Shown piece by piece: positions 7,824-16,452 of a stretch of 40,687 nt of DNA; position 1 is the first letter of the stretch; each line of letters starts with the position of its first letter. The stretch is from positions 1 to 40,687 of the forward strand of contig JAPONQ010000104.1 of assembly GCA_026713865.1 (NCBI GenBank), in the 5' to 3' direction. The position numbers and the translations under genes were made by a program. The notes beneath the pieces are model-generated. The model was given only the letters and a program-made list of their open reading frames with translations, was not told the origin of the DNA and did no database searches. The stretch is from Chloroflexota bacterium. GTDB taxonomy: Bacteria > Chloroflexota > Dehalococcoidia > UBA2979.

Positions 7824-8765
7824 ATGAGCACCGCCGCAGAGAGCGCGTCGAGCCCGCTGCCCGCCGTCGATGAGCGCCCCGTCGAGGAGATCGTGGAGCG
7901 CTTCCGCGCCGAGGTCGGCGAGCTCCCGCCCCACCTCGCGCTCCTGGCCGAGGTCGCCCCCTCCTCGCTGCAGGGACACGACCGGATGTGGCGCGAGCTG
8001 ATGCGCGACCCCTCGCAGGGCGGGGCGCTGCCCCGGCGCTACAAGGCGCTCCTCTGCGCCTCGATCGCGATGACGGCGCGGAACGACGAGGCGGCCGAGT
8101 GGTGGTCGCGGGTCGCGGTGCGCTGGGGACTCCTGGTCGAGGAGCTGCTCGAGGTCCTGGGCTTCAACATCACCGGACAGGGGATGTCGACCTTCCGCGA
8201 GATCGGCCAGCGCTGCATCCGCGGCGCGCTCGAGGTGCGGGAGTCGGGCGACTACGAGCGCGACCCCGAGCCGATGCCCGCGGTCGAGATCCCGGCGAGC
8301 TGGGCCGATGCGGCGCTGCCGCAGGGCGAGCAGCCGCCCGGGGAGCAGCCGGCGCGACTGGCGCCCGAGGGCGGCGCGATGCCGGCGATCCACGCCTACT
8401 TCGAGCGCAGCTTCAACGCCCCGATGCCGGAGTTCTGGGCCGCGCTCGGGCGGGAGAGCGGCGGCCTGCTCGAGGGCTACTACCTGCTCCGGCGCTACAC
8501 GATGCGCCGCCCGGAGGAGGGCGGCTACACGCCGAAGATCGTGAAGGAGCTCAACGCCGTCGTCAGCGACACCATCCTCAACAACCCCTGGGGGGGCGAG
8601 GCGCACCTGCGCACGGCGATGGTCAACGGCGCGACCCTGGCGCAGGTCCGCGAGGCCGAGGGGCTCGTGATCATGGAGGCGGGAATGGTCGTCTACAAGA
8701 TCGCCGGCTACGACTTCGTGCGCCGGGCCCAGGAGATCGCGGCGGTGCTGGAGGAGCTGAGCTAG
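7824..8765 (+). CDS. Tandem AhpD/carboxymuconolactone-decarboxylase-like protein lacking CxxC
   Basis: 313 aa. Two alpha-helical AhpD/CMD-like halves can be seen: residues about 30-145 (with R-R-Y-K-A-L-L-C-A-S-I-A and the helical L-V-E-E-L-L-E-V-L) and about 190-305 (E-F-W-A-A-L-G near 203, K-I-V-K-E-L-N-A-V-V, then I-M-E-A-G-M-V-V-Y). They are joined by an acidic, Pro/Gln-rich linker near 150-180. Neither half has the C-x2-C-x3-H redox site of AhpD, so peroxidase-type chemistry is unlikely; CMD-family members without the cysteines act as lyases or are uncharacterised. The start is supported by GGGAGGAGGAA just upstream. A second, UGA-containing CMD gene lies at 19.9 kb. Confidence 0.75.
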   Translation: MSTAAESASSPLPAVDERPVEEIVERFRAEVGELPPHLALLAEVAPSSLQGHDRMWRELMRDPSQGGALPRRYKALLCASIAMTARNDEAAEWWSRVAVRWGLLVEELLEVLGFNITGQGMSTFREIGQRCIRGALEVRESGDYERDPEPMPAVEIPASWADAALPQGEQPPGEQPARLAPEGGAMPAIHAYFERSFNAPMPEFWAALGRESGGLLEGYYLLRRYTMRRPEEGGYTPKIVKELNAVVSDTILNNPWGGEAHLRTAMVNGATLAQVREAEGLVIMEAGMVVYKIAGYDFVRRAQEIAAVLEELS

Positions 8766-8945
8766 GAGCGCCGGGAGCGCCTCCGCCGCTCCGCCTCGAC
8801 CGCAGCCGGGACCATTGCCCCGCCGCCGCGGGCCCGTCGCTCCCCGTCGGCGGATGACCCCGGCGACCTCGCGCGCGCCGGGCCCCGGCTGCGAGCGGCC
8901 GCTCCGGCACCCGGCCGGGTCGCCCCTCGCCGCGTCGAAGCGCCG

Positions 8946-10373
8946 CTACGAGGGCCGCGCGACCGCGAGGTCGACGAGCTCGTCGACGGAGGCGAGAGAC
9001 TCCAGCGAGGCGATGGCGGAGGCGAGCCGCTCCGCGTGCGCCTCGGGGAACGGCAGCGCCCCGTAGAGCGCCCGGTCGCGCTTGCGCGTGGTCGCGAGAT
9101 CCCAGGCGAACTCCGTCCCGTCCGCCTCGGCGACGTGGCTCGTGCCGTCGACGAGCTCCACGGTCACGCGCGGTGCGTACTGCGCCCGGTCGGCCGCCAC
9201 GGCGCGCACTCGGCGCGAGAGCGCCTCGACCTCCGGCGGTTCGTCCGAGCCGGCGGCGTCGCGCCCGCCGTAGGAGAGGCGGCGCCCCGTCGAGGCGTAG
9301 CCGCGCTGTATCAGCGCCTTCGCGGCGAAGTAGGCGTTGTTCCACTCGTCGGTGGCGGGGCGCGGGAAGCGCGGCGAGGGGTAGTAGGTCTCCCACTCGT
9401 TCATCTCGACGCGGATCTCGCGCACCTGCGCGTGGTCGATCGCATGCTCGCGGCCGAGCCGGGCGCAGAGGTCGATGACGGGCTGCACGAAGCCCGCGCC
9501 CGAGTAGATCTTCATCGTCGCACCGAGCAGCTCCCAGCGATCGCCGAGCGAGTCGGCGAGAGCCCCCACGTCGATGCGCTCGGCGCCGGCGAAGCTCCCC
9601 GTGAGCTCCCCTTCCGCGCTCCCGGCGAAGGAGTAGAGGAAGCCGACGGCCCCCTCGATGCAGCGCGGGGCGCCGGTGCCCCCCTCGGCGGCGAGCGCCG
9701 CCGCCGTCATGCCGGACTGCGCCGCGACGGGCTCCTGGAAGGTCATCTCGCGCGTGCCGGCGCGGCTCGTCTCCAGGTTCCCGAAGGCGTAGCTCACAGC
9801 GAGCGCGATCGCATGCGCCGTCGCATCCGCGGAGAGGCCGCGCAGGCGCGATGCAGCGACGGCGGGGCCGAAGACGCCGAAGAGCGCCGAGGAGCGGAAG
9901 CCGTGGTTCTGGGTGGAGGGAACCAGGTCGCGGGCGAGGCGGCAGTGGACCTCGTAGGCCGCCGCCAGTGCCGCCAGCAGGCCGCCGCCGTCGATGCCCC
10001 GCCCCTCGGCCTCGGCCAGCGCCGCCGGGACGATGGCGCAGCCGGGGTGGGTCAGCATGCGGTAGGAGTCGTCCTGCCCGCGCGCGTGCATCAGGACCGA
10101 GTTGACGAAGGCGGCGTCGCGGCGCGGGGCGCGATCCCCGCTCGCGAGCATCCGCGCGCCGCCGGCGGCGAGCGGCGGCCCCCCCCCGAGCGCGACGCTC
10201 CGCGCGAGCGGGACGTCGCTCTCGGCGTGGCTGGCCAGGCCCACCATCAGCGCATGCAGGAGCAGCGCCTTCACCTTGTCGGCGACGGGGGCGGGGAGGT
10301 CGGCGGGGCCGAGCGCCGAGGCGAAGGCGCCGAAGCGCTCGCTGATCGTGGGTCCGCCTGCGTCCGCGCTCAC
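8946..10373 (-). CDS. MmgE/PrpD family protein
   Basis: 475 aa, matching the MmgE/PrpD family (2-methylcitrate dehydratase PrpD, iminodisuccinate epimerase, cis-aconitate decarboxylase and many uncharacterised lyases/isomerases). Supporting features: the N-terminal helical segment V-K-A-L-L-L-H-A-L-M-V-G, the N-S-V-L-M-H-A-R-G-Q-D-D near 90-101 (family motif A-x2-N-x3-H-x2-D-x-D-D), T-H-P-G-C-A-I-V-P near 107-115, and A-A-A-Y-E-V near 136. C-terminally come N-E-W-E-T-Y and N-N-A-Y-F-A-A-K-A-L. Start is GTG (10371-10373). It is the last gene of a leftward operon after the amidohydrolase and the racemase-family gene (gap 42 nt). The substrate is probably a small polycarboxylate, but this is inference from the family. 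Confidence 0.85.
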   Translation of the reverse strand: MSADAGGPTISERFGAFASALGPADLPAPVADKVKALLLHALMVGLASHAESDVPLARSVALGGGPPLAAGGARMLASGDRAPRRDAAFVNSVLMHARGQDDSYRMLTHPGCAIVPAALAEAEGRGIDGGGLLAALAAAYEVHCRLARDLVPSTQNHGFRSSALFGVFGPAVAASRLRGLSADATAHAIALAVSYAFGNLETSRAGTREMTFQEPVAAQSGMTAAALAAEGGTGAPRCIEGAVGFLYSFAGSAEGELTGSFAGAERIDVGALADSLGDRWELLGATMKIYSGAGFVQPVIDLCARLGREHAIDHAQVREIRVEMNEWETYYPSPRFPRPATDEWNNAYFAAKALIQRGYASTGRRLSYGGRDAAGSDEPPEVEALSRRVRAVAADRAQYAPRVTVELVDGTSHVAEADGTEFAWDLATTRKRDRALYGALPFPEAHAERLASAIASLESLASVDELVDLAVARPS

Positions 10374-10415
10374 GCGCGCCTCCCCTCCCCCGGCGGCGGC
10401 GCGGGCCGCCCGCCG

Positions 10416-11231
10416 CTAGTGCTCGGCCAGGAGCATCCCGAAGCCGTCGGTGCGCTCGTTCAGGCCCGCCCGGCGCATGCAGTCCCAGAACATGGCGGTG
10501 TTAGAGGTCACGACCGGCTTCCCCAGCGCCTCCTCGAGCCGCGGCACGATCGAGAGCGCCGGCAGGTCGGTGCAGCTGATGAGCAAAGCGTCGGCCTCGG
10601 CGCGGTCCGCCTGCCGCGCCAGCCGGTAGACGACCTCCGGCGGGATGCGCGCCAGGAAGCCGCCCTGCATCTGCCACGCCTCCTCTCCGATCCCCAGTGC
10701 CTCCAGGGAGAGCACCTCGAAGCCCTCTCGCTCGAGGAAGCGGCGCGCCAGCACGTTCCGCACCTCCGGGTACGGCGTCGCGACGCCGATGCGGCGCGCG
10801 CCCAGCGCGCGCAGGGCCCGGACGACGGCGCCCCCGGCCGAGGTCGTCGGCGTCTCTCCGCCCACGATCTCGGCCATCTCGCGGTCGAGCTCGTCGACGG
10901 GGAGCAGCATCGAGCTCGTCGTGCAGCCGAGCGCCACCACGTCGTAGCGAGGGCCTCCGCCGATATTCGCGACGCCGGTGCGCAGGCAGGCGAGCATCTC
11001 CGGTGCCCGCTCCACCTCGTGGAAGGCGGGGGAGCGCGCCGCGTGAACGGAGACGCCCTCCGGTGCCATCAGGTTGAACTCGGCCTCGTTCGAGGTGTTC
11101 CCGGGCGGGACGATGATCCCGATGCGCGCCCGCCAGCCGTACGCCGAGTAGCTGCCCATCGCCCGCTCCACCGTCGAGAGCGGTCGCGCCTCGCCCCCGC
11201 TGCCCCCGGCCGCGGCCTGCTCCGTCGCCAT
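10416..11231 (-). CDS. Maleate isomerase / Asp-Glu racemase superfamily protein
   Basis: 271 aa. The superfamily (maleate cis-trans isomerase, arylmalonate decarboxylase, Asp/Glu racemase) uses two cysteines facing each other across two half-domains. Both are here: Cys103 in L-G-C-T-T-S-S and Cys220 in I-S-C-T-D-L-P. The N-terminal I-G-I-I-V-P-P-G-N-T-S-N-E-A-E motif is typical of maleate-isomerase-type members, as is A-T-P-Y-P-E-V near 151-157. A GGAGGGGGG ribosome site precedes the ATG at 11231. It lies 27 nt after the amidohydrolase gene in the same operon. Maleate isomerase activity fits a ring-cleavage or amide-degradation pathway, but arylmalonate decarboxylase-like chemistry is an equal alternative. 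Confidence 0.85.
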   Translation of the reverse strand: MATEQAAAGGSGGEARPLSTVERAMGSYSAYGWRARIGIIVPPGNTSNEAEFNLMAPEGVSVHAARSPAFHEVERAPEMLACLRTGVANIGGGPRYDVVALGCTTSSMLLPVDELDREMAEIVGGETPTTSAGGAVVRALRALGARRIGVATPYPEVRNVLARRFLEREGFEVLSLEALGIGEEAWQMQGGFLARIPPEVVYRLARQADRAEADALLISCTDLPALSIVPRLEEALGKPVVTSNTAMFWDCMRRAGLNERTDGFGMLLAEH

Positions 11232-11258
11232 CTGCCGCCCCCCTCCGGACGCCCCGCG

Positions 11259-12173
11259 CTAGAGATCGAGTTTCAGCGCGCGCAGCGCGTTCGTGCGCAC
11301 GAACTTCTCGTAGACCTCGGGGCGGAACGCGCGCCGCTCCCCGCCCCAGACGTAGCCCTGCTCGACGATCGCGTCGAAGTCGTCCAGCCAGACCTTCGGG
11401 TCGATCGCCGGGTAGTCGGAGCCGAAGACGAACTTGTCCTGCAGCACCGTGTTCATGTACTGGAAGACGATCGGCTCCGCCTGGTAGACGTAGCGCGGGA
11501 GCCACCCCGAGAGGTCGAGATAGACGTTCTCGTGCCGCCAGATGACGGCGAGCGCCTCCGCCGTCCAGGGCCACCCGAAGTGCGTCATGATCAGGCGCAG
11601 GTTCGGAAAATCGGTCGCGATGTCGTCGATCGAGATCGGGTTGCAGGTCCGGATCTTGCTGTAGGTCATGCGCGTCGTCCCGGTGTGGATCAGGACCGCC
11701 GCGTCCATCGCCTCGCAGGCCTCGAGTATCGGGTACATCAGGGCGCGATCGGCCGGGTCGACCTCCTGGTACGCCGGATGGAACTTGAGCCCGAGCAGCC
11801 CGAGCTCGTCCACGCAGCGCTCGAGCTCGGCGACGGCGTTCTTCGCCCCCATGTGCGGGTCGACGCCGCCCAGGCCCAGGAACATGTCGGGGTGGCGCCG
11901 GCAGTACTCGGCGATGTAGTCGTTGGGGAGCGCGCGCCCCCAGCGGTGGTAGGAGACCATGTTCACCAGCACCGCCCGCTCGACGCCCGCCGCCTTGAAG
12001 GTCTCGTAGCTCGTCTCGATCGGAATATCGAGGCGGCCGTGGTGCGGCGCCTCCTCCGAGCGGCCGAAGTACTCGTCGTGCGCCTCGGTGTAGGAAGGTC
12101 CGTGCCCGAGCCGGGTCTCCACCGTGAAGGGGTGGATGTGCACGTCGATCGGCTTGACGTCGGAGAGCGGCAT
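11259..12173 (-). CDS. Amidohydrolase-2 family metal hydrolase/decarboxylase
   Basis: 304 aa TIM-barrel metal enzyme of the amidohydrolase_2 family (ACMS decarboxylase, gamma-resorcylate decarboxylase, lactonase-like members). Metal motifs: D-V-H-I-H-P at 10-15 (H12, H14), G-L-K-F-H-P, L-I-H-T-G, M-T-H-F-G, and the catalytic Asp in F-G-S-D-Y-P. The ATG at 12173 puts the first metal motif at residue 12, usual for the family, and has an A-G-G-A-A-A-G-G-A-A ribosome site 5 nt upstream. First gene of the leftward operon. Hydrolysis or non-oxidative decarboxylation of a small cyclic or carboxylated substrate is expected. Confidence 0.88.
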   Translation of the reverse strand: MPLSDVKPIDVHIHPFTVETRLGHGPSYTEAHDEYFGRSEEAPHHGRLDIPIETSYETFKAAGVERAVLVNMVSYHRWGRALPNDYIAEYCRRHPDMFLGLGGVDPHMGAKNAVAELERCVDELGLLGLKFHPAYQEVDPADRALMYPILEACEAMDAAVLIHTGTTRMTYSKIRTCNPISIDDIATDFPNLRLIMTHFGWPWTAEALAVIWRHENVYLDLSGWLPRYVYQAEPIVFQYMNTVLQDKFVFGSDYPAIDPKVWLDDFDAIVEQGYVWGGERRAFRPEVYEKFVRTNALRALKLDL

Positions 12174-12220
12174 CGTGTTCCTTTCCTGCGGCTGTGGCAG
12201 AGTGACGCCCGACCGCGGCC

Positions 12221-12226
12221 ATTCTA
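12221..12226 (-). promoter_or_regulatory. Candidate -10 box (TAGAAT, minus strand)
   Basis: On the minus strand TAGAAT lies 47 nt before the amidohydrolase start, inside the 235-nt divergent space 12174-12408. No clear -35. It probably drives the leftward amidohydrolase / racemase / MmgE operon. Confidence 0.35.
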
Positions 12227-12408
12227 GCGCCGACACCGGCGGGCGCGTCCGCGCCCGGGCAACGGCGGCGTGCAGACGGCACCCGCGGCCGGATGAATGG
12301 CCGGCCGGGGGCGAGGCGGCGAGGACGCCCGCGGGCAGGCCGATCGCGTGCGCGTCCGCGCGCCGGCGCCGGCGGATCCGCGCGGCGAGGGGTGGAGGGA
12401 CACGGCGG

Positions 12409-13635
12409 ATGAGAGCGACCGATGTGTCGAGCAAGGAGCGGCGCCGCGACGGGCAGCAGTGGCTGCTCGACTGGATGGCGAAGACGACGGGGCGCGTCCA
12501 GAACTTCGCCTACGACACGCGCCAGCATCCGCCCGAGGTCAAGACCTACCGCCAGATCCCGAAGGTCATCGAGCGATACGCGCGCCACGCCGAGCAGGTG
12601 GCGCGGGGCGCCGAGGCGGCGGGCCACCGCGAGACCGCCTTCGAGCACTACTGGCGCGCCGCCGACCTCTACCGCGACGCCCAGCACCCGCTCTACTGGG
12701 ACGATCACCCCGACAAGATCTACCTCCACGGGAAGCTCCTGGAGTGCTACGAGAAGGTGATCGAGTTCGCCCCCTACCCGATCCGGCTGGTCGAGGTCCC
12801 CTTCGAGGGCCGGGAGATCCAGTGCCTCTTCCACATGACCGGCGGCGAGAACGCTCCGACGGTGATCGAGGTCCCCGGCATGGATCAGACGAAGGAGACC
12901 TTCCCGCGCCCGACCCGCAACCCCTTCGTGCAGCGCGGGATGAACGTGCTCGCGATGGACGGGCCGGGCCAGGGCACCAGCAACATGCGCAAGATCCGCG
13001 TGACCGGCGACAACTACGAGCGCGCCGGTTCGGCGGTGATCGACTGGCTGGTGGAGCAGCCGGCGGTCGACGCCGGGCGGATCGGGATCTCGGGGATCTC
13101 GATGGGCTCGTTCTGGGGGATGCGCATCGCCGCCCACGACTCGCGCGTCGCCGCGCTCGCGACGGCGTCGGCCTGCTTCAGCGCGAAGCGGGCGATCTTC
13201 GAGGAGGACTCGCCGCGCTTCAAGCAGATGTTCATGTACATGGCCGGCATGCACGACGAGGACCGCTTCGACGAGATGGCCGTCACCATGACGATGGAGG
13301 GGCATGCCAGCGGCATCACCTGCCCCTCCCTCACCGTGATCGGCGAGTACGACCCGCTGTGCCCGCTCGACGAGGCGATCCCGATCTGGGAGGAGATCAC
13401 GGGGCCGCGCGAGATGTGGGTGCTCGAGGACGACTTCCACTCGCCGCCGGCGATCGAGGGGCTTGGCGGCGAGGACGTCTACTACTACATGTCGGACTTC
13501 CTGCGGGACGCCCTGGACGGGGGCGTCGAGGAGGGCCGGGACCTGCTTCGCGTGATCCCGAAGAAGAGCGGCGCCGGACCCTACGAGCCCCCGACCCGCG
13601 GCCTCTACCTCCCGGAGCGGCTGAACGCGCCGTAG
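12409..13635 (+). CDS. Alpha/beta hydrolase with N-terminal helical cap (DHPON-hydrolase-like)
   Basis: 408 aa. The N-terminal helical region (about 1-125, with H-Y-W-R-A-A-D-L-Y near 80) precedes an alpha/beta-hydrolase core, the architecture of 2,6-dihydroxypseudooxynicotine hydrolase, FrsA and related C-C or ester hydrolases. The triad is complete: Ser231 in G-I-S-M-G, Asp314 in G-E-Y-D-P, His343 in D-D-F-H-S. A P-G-M-D-Q-T-K-E near 156 matches the oxyanion-side motif of this group. The ATG at 12409 has GGAGGG 9 nt upstream. First gene of a rightward operon with a CoA-ligase-like gene and a RidA fusion. C-C hydrolysis of a ring-derived ketone is a reasonable guess. Confidence 0.82.
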   Translation: MRATDVSSKERRRDGQQWLLDWMAKTTGRVQNFAYDTRQHPPEVKTYRQIPKVIERYARHAEQVARGAEAAGHRETAFEHYWRAADLYRDAQHPLYWDDHPDKIYLHGKLLECYEKVIEFAPYPIRLVEVPFEGREIQCLFHMTGGENAPTVIEVPGMDQTKETFPRPTRNPFVQRGMNVLAMDGPGQGTSNMRKIRVTGDNYERAGSAVIDWLVEQPAVDAGRIGISGISMGSFWGMRIAAHDSRVAALATASACFSAKRAIFEEDSPRFKQMFMYMAGMHDEDRFDEMAVTMTMEGHASGITCPSLTVIGEYDPLCPLDEAIPIWEEITGPREMWVLEDDFHSPPAIEGLGGEDVYYYMSDFLRDALDGGVEEGRDLLRVIPKKSGAGPYEPPTRGLYLPERLNAP

Positions 13636-13666
13636 CGGCGCCCCGGAGCGGCGGGAGGGAGGCGGC

Positions 13667-15100
13667 GTGGGGAGCCCGGTGATCGAGACGGCCGGCGTGA
13701 GCGTGCCCTTCCTCTACTCCTCCCTCGACTGGGAGGCGACGGTCCGCGAGTACCAGCCGGCGCCGGCCTTCTTTGAGGGCACCTACCTGCTGCCCCCGCA
13801 CGAGATCCGGCGGCTGCAGGCCGAGCGCGTCGCGGCCTGCGTCGCCCACGCCTGGAGCACCGAGTTCTACCGCGAGCGCTGGCGGGCGGCCGGCGTGAGG
13901 CGCCCGGAGGAGCTGCGCACGCTCGAGGATCTGCGCGCGCTGCCGACCTACGTCGTCGACGACCTGAGGCGCAGCATCGAGGGGGCGCCGCCGTTCGGCA
14001 CCTACCAGGGGGTCCGCTTCGAGGAGACGCCCGGCGCCGGACCCGTGCGGATCCACACCTCGGGGGGGACGACGGGGCGCCCGCGCCCCACGCTCTACAC
14101 GCTGCGCGACCGGCAGGTCGGGGCGATCCTCAGGCAGCGCGCCTTCTACCTGGCCGGCTTCCGGCCCGGCGACGCCGTGCAGAACACGATGCTGTACTCC
14201 ACCCACAACGGCCCGTTCATCGTCGACGAGGCGCTCTACCAGTGGCTGGGCTGCATCCCGGTCACGACCAGCGCCGGCATCGTCACCCGCAGCACGCGGC
14301 AGATCGAGATCATGCGCGACTGGGGCGTGCGCGGGCTCGTCGGCTTCCAGGACTACGTGATCCAGCTCGCGCGCACCGCGCGGGAGATGGGGCTCGAGGT
14401 CGGCCGCGACCTGGGGCTCGCCCACATCTCGACCATGGGCGGCAACCCCCGCCTCGTGGAGGAGGAGTGGGGCGTCCCGGCGCTCGAGAACTACGGCATG
14501 CACGAGACGCAGGTGATGGCGTCGGAGTGCCCCGCCCGCTCGGGGATGCACCTGTGGGAGGACGCCTTCGTCGTCGATGTCGTCGACATCGAGACCGGCG
14601 CGCCCGTCCCTGACGGCGAGGTCGGATCGATCGTGACGACGGCGCTCTACAAGACCGGCGTGCCGGTGGTGCGCTACGACACGAAGGACACGACGCGCGT
14701 GCTCTCGCGGGGGCGCTGCGAGTGCGGCTCCGAGCTCACCCGCATCGACTTCCTGCAGGGGCGCGCCGATACGATGGTGAAGCTGCGCGGCGTCAACGTC
14801 TGGCCGGAGGCCTGCGGCGACGTCGCGCGACGCGACGCGCGCGTCGGGAGCGAGTTCTTCTGCATCGCCGACCGGGTCGACGGCCGCGACCGCATGACGC
14901 TGTACGTCGAGAGCTCCGGGCCCGTCGACGGCGCCGGGCGCGAGGCGATCGCCTCCGATGTCGCCGACGCGCTCCGGGCGCAGCTCTCGGTCTCGATCGC
15001 CGTCGAGGTGCGCGGGCCGGGCGAGCTGCAGGAGCTGACGCGTTTCGGCATCGAGTCGAAGCCGCGCCGCTTCGAGGATCGGCGAGGGGCACAGGGCTAG
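13667..15100 (+). CDS. Phenylacetate-CoA ligase-like AMP-forming enzyme
   Basis: 477 aa adenylate-forming enzyme of the PaaK group (usual length about 430-450). ATP loop H-T-S-G-G-T-T-G-R-P at 130-139, where the first Gly of the usual T-S-G-T-T-G is doubled. A6-type motif E-N-Y-G-M-H-E-T-Q near 272-281, and hinge G-R-A-D-T-M-V-K-L-R-G-V-N-V-W-P near 365, very like PaaK's G-R-x-D-D-M-I-x-x-R-G-V-N-x-F-P. A C-E-C-G just before the hinge may be the zinc-knuckle part seen in some PaaK relatives. Start GTG 13667 with GGGAGGGA 6 nt upstream, 31 nt after the hydrolase stop. It would activate an aryl or aliphatic carboxylate to its CoA thioester; the acid is unknown. Confidence 0.82.
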   Translation: MGSPVIETAGVSVPFLYSSLDWEATVREYQPAPAFFEGTYLLPPHEIRRLQAERVAACVAHAWSTEFYRERWRAAGVRRPEELRTLEDLRALPTYVVDDLRRSIEGAPPFGTYQGVRFEETPGAGPVRIHTSGGTTGRPRPTLYTLRDRQVGAILRQRAFYLAGFRPGDAVQNTMLYSTHNGPFIVDEALYQWLGCIPVTTSAGIVTRSTRQIEIMRDWGVRGLVGFQDYVIQLARTAREMGLEVGRDLGLAHISTMGGNPRLVEEEWGVPALENYGMHETQVMASECPARSGMHLWEDAFVVDVVDIETGAPVPDGEVGSIVTTALYKTGVPVVRYDTKDTTRVLSRGRCECGSELTRIDFLQGRADTMVKLRGVNVWPEACGDVARRDARVGSEFFCIADRVDGRDRMTLYVESSGPVDGAGREAIASDVADALRAQLSVSIAVEVRGPGELQELTRFGIESKPRRFEDRRGAQG

Positions 15101-15150
15101 CCGCGCCGCCCGCGAGCGCGGCGGCGCCGGCAGGAGAGCGAGGAGGAGAG

Positions 15151-16452
15151 ATGAGCCGTCGGATGGTGAGCGATGCCAGCGTTCCCCCCGCGCCCTTCCC
15201 GGCCGCGCCGGCGGTGCTCGCCGGGGAGTGGCTCTTCCTCGGCGGCACCATGGCCACCGACTGGGAGACGGGCGTCGAGGGCGAGTCCCGGGCGCCCGGC
15301 GACTTCCCCTACGACCGCTACGACATGGATCGACAGACGCACGGCATCTACCGCCGCCTGCAGGCGCTCTTCGCCGCCGGCGGGACCAGCCTCGACAACA
15401 TGGTCCGCATCGACCAGTTCACCCCCTACCACGACCAGTTCCGGAACTACCTGCCGGTGCGCGACCGCTACCTCACAAGCGACCGCCCCGGCTCCACGGC
15501 GCTCGCGATCAAGGACCTGCTCGTGCCCGGCGCGCAGATGCAGGTCGACGGCATCGCGGTGGTGCCGGCCGGCGGGCGCGTCAAGGAGGCGATCGACGCC
15601 GCCGACGCCCCGATGCCGCGCGCCGGCTACTCGCTGGCCATCCGCTACGGCGACTGGCTCTGGTGCTCGGGCTCCTCGCCCACCGACTTCGTCAGCCGCG
15701 CCCCCTATCCGGGCGCGCTCGGCCACACCCAGCCCGACGAGGTCCAGGTCGATCCCAACTTCTGGTACGGCTCCGAGATCGAGCGGCAGGCCGCCTACGA
15801 CCTGCACAAGCTCGATCTCTACCTGCGCGCGGCCGGCTCGAGCGTCACGCGCATCGTGAAGGCGAACGTCTACCTCACCGACAGCCGCGACCTGCCGGGC
15901 CTGCGCAACGTCTGGGAGCGGACCTTCGGCGACAACCCCCCGGCGACGACGGTCGTTCCCATCGACCAGATGGGGATGACGGGCTCGCGCGTCGAGATCA
16001 ACTGCATCGCGCTCCGCGACGACAGCGAGCTCCCGGTGCGTGTGATCGAGACCGAGCGCGCGGCGCGGCCGCACTTCCACGCCCCGCAGGGGCTCCAGGT
16101 CGGGCCCTACCTCTTCCTCTCGGGCCGCCACGCCGCCGACGCCGGCGGCATCGCGCCCGGGGCGCGCCCGCACCCCGCCTCCCCCTTCCTCGTCTCGGCG
16201 GGCCGCGAGGAGCTCGCGGCGATGCTCGGGGACGCGGCGGCGATCTGCGAGGCGGCGGGGGGATCGCTCGCCGACATCGTGCGCGTGCAGCTCTTCGCGA
16301 CCGACCTGCGCGAGATCGCGGCGGCGCTCGGCCCGTGGAGCGACGCCTTCTCGGCCGACCCGCCGGCCGTGACGGTGGTCGGCGTCACCGGCCCGCACAT
16401 CATCCCGGGGCTCACCCTCGCCTCGGACCTGACGGCCTACATCCCCGGTTAG
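15151..16452 (+). CDS. Triple-domain RidA/YjgF-like protein
   Basis: 433 aa made of three consecutive RidA/YjgF/YER057c/UK114 domains, at about 15-140, 155-290 and 305-433. Each begins with an L-F-L-(G/S)-G or L-W-C-S-G strand, contains a helix with G-x-S-x2-(N/R/D) followed by V-R/K, and ends in the final beta strand. RidA proteins are 130-aa trimers that hydrolyse reactive enamines/imines, so a triple fusion could form the trimer within one chain. The substrate-carboxylate Arg of RidA seems kept only in the middle domain (Arg280 in S-R-V-E-I-N-C). The first has Q-M-Q-V-D and the third L-T-L-A-S there. AGGAGGAG ribosome site; last gene of the rightward operon; its stop overlaps that of the MOSC gene. 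Confidence 0.82.
   Translation: MSRRMVSDASVPPAPFPAAPAVLAGEWLFLGGTMATDWETGVEGESRAPGDFPYDRYDMDRQTHGIYRRLQALFAAGGTSLDNMVRIDQFTPYHDQFRNYLPVRDRYLTSDRPGSTALAIKDLLVPGAQMQVDGIAVVPAGGRVKEAIDAADAPMPRAGYSLAIRYGDWLWCSGSSPTDFVSRAPYPGALGHTQPDEVQVDPNFWYGSEIERQAAYDLHKLDLYLRAAGSSVTRIVKANVYLTDSRDLPGLRNVWERTFGDNPPATTVVPIDQMGMTGSRVEINCIALRDDSELPVRVIETERAARPHFHAPQGLQVGPYLFLSGRHAADAGGIAPGARPHPASPFLVSAGREELAAMLGDAAAICEAAGGSLADIVRVQLFATDLREIAAALGPWSDAFSADPPAVTVVGVTGPHIIPGLTLASDLTAYIPG

Noticed and set aside
9036-12227. 1063-codon open frame over the MmgE/racemase/amidohydrolase genes
   Set aside because: Shadow of three motif-bearing minus-strand genes; no recognisable domain.
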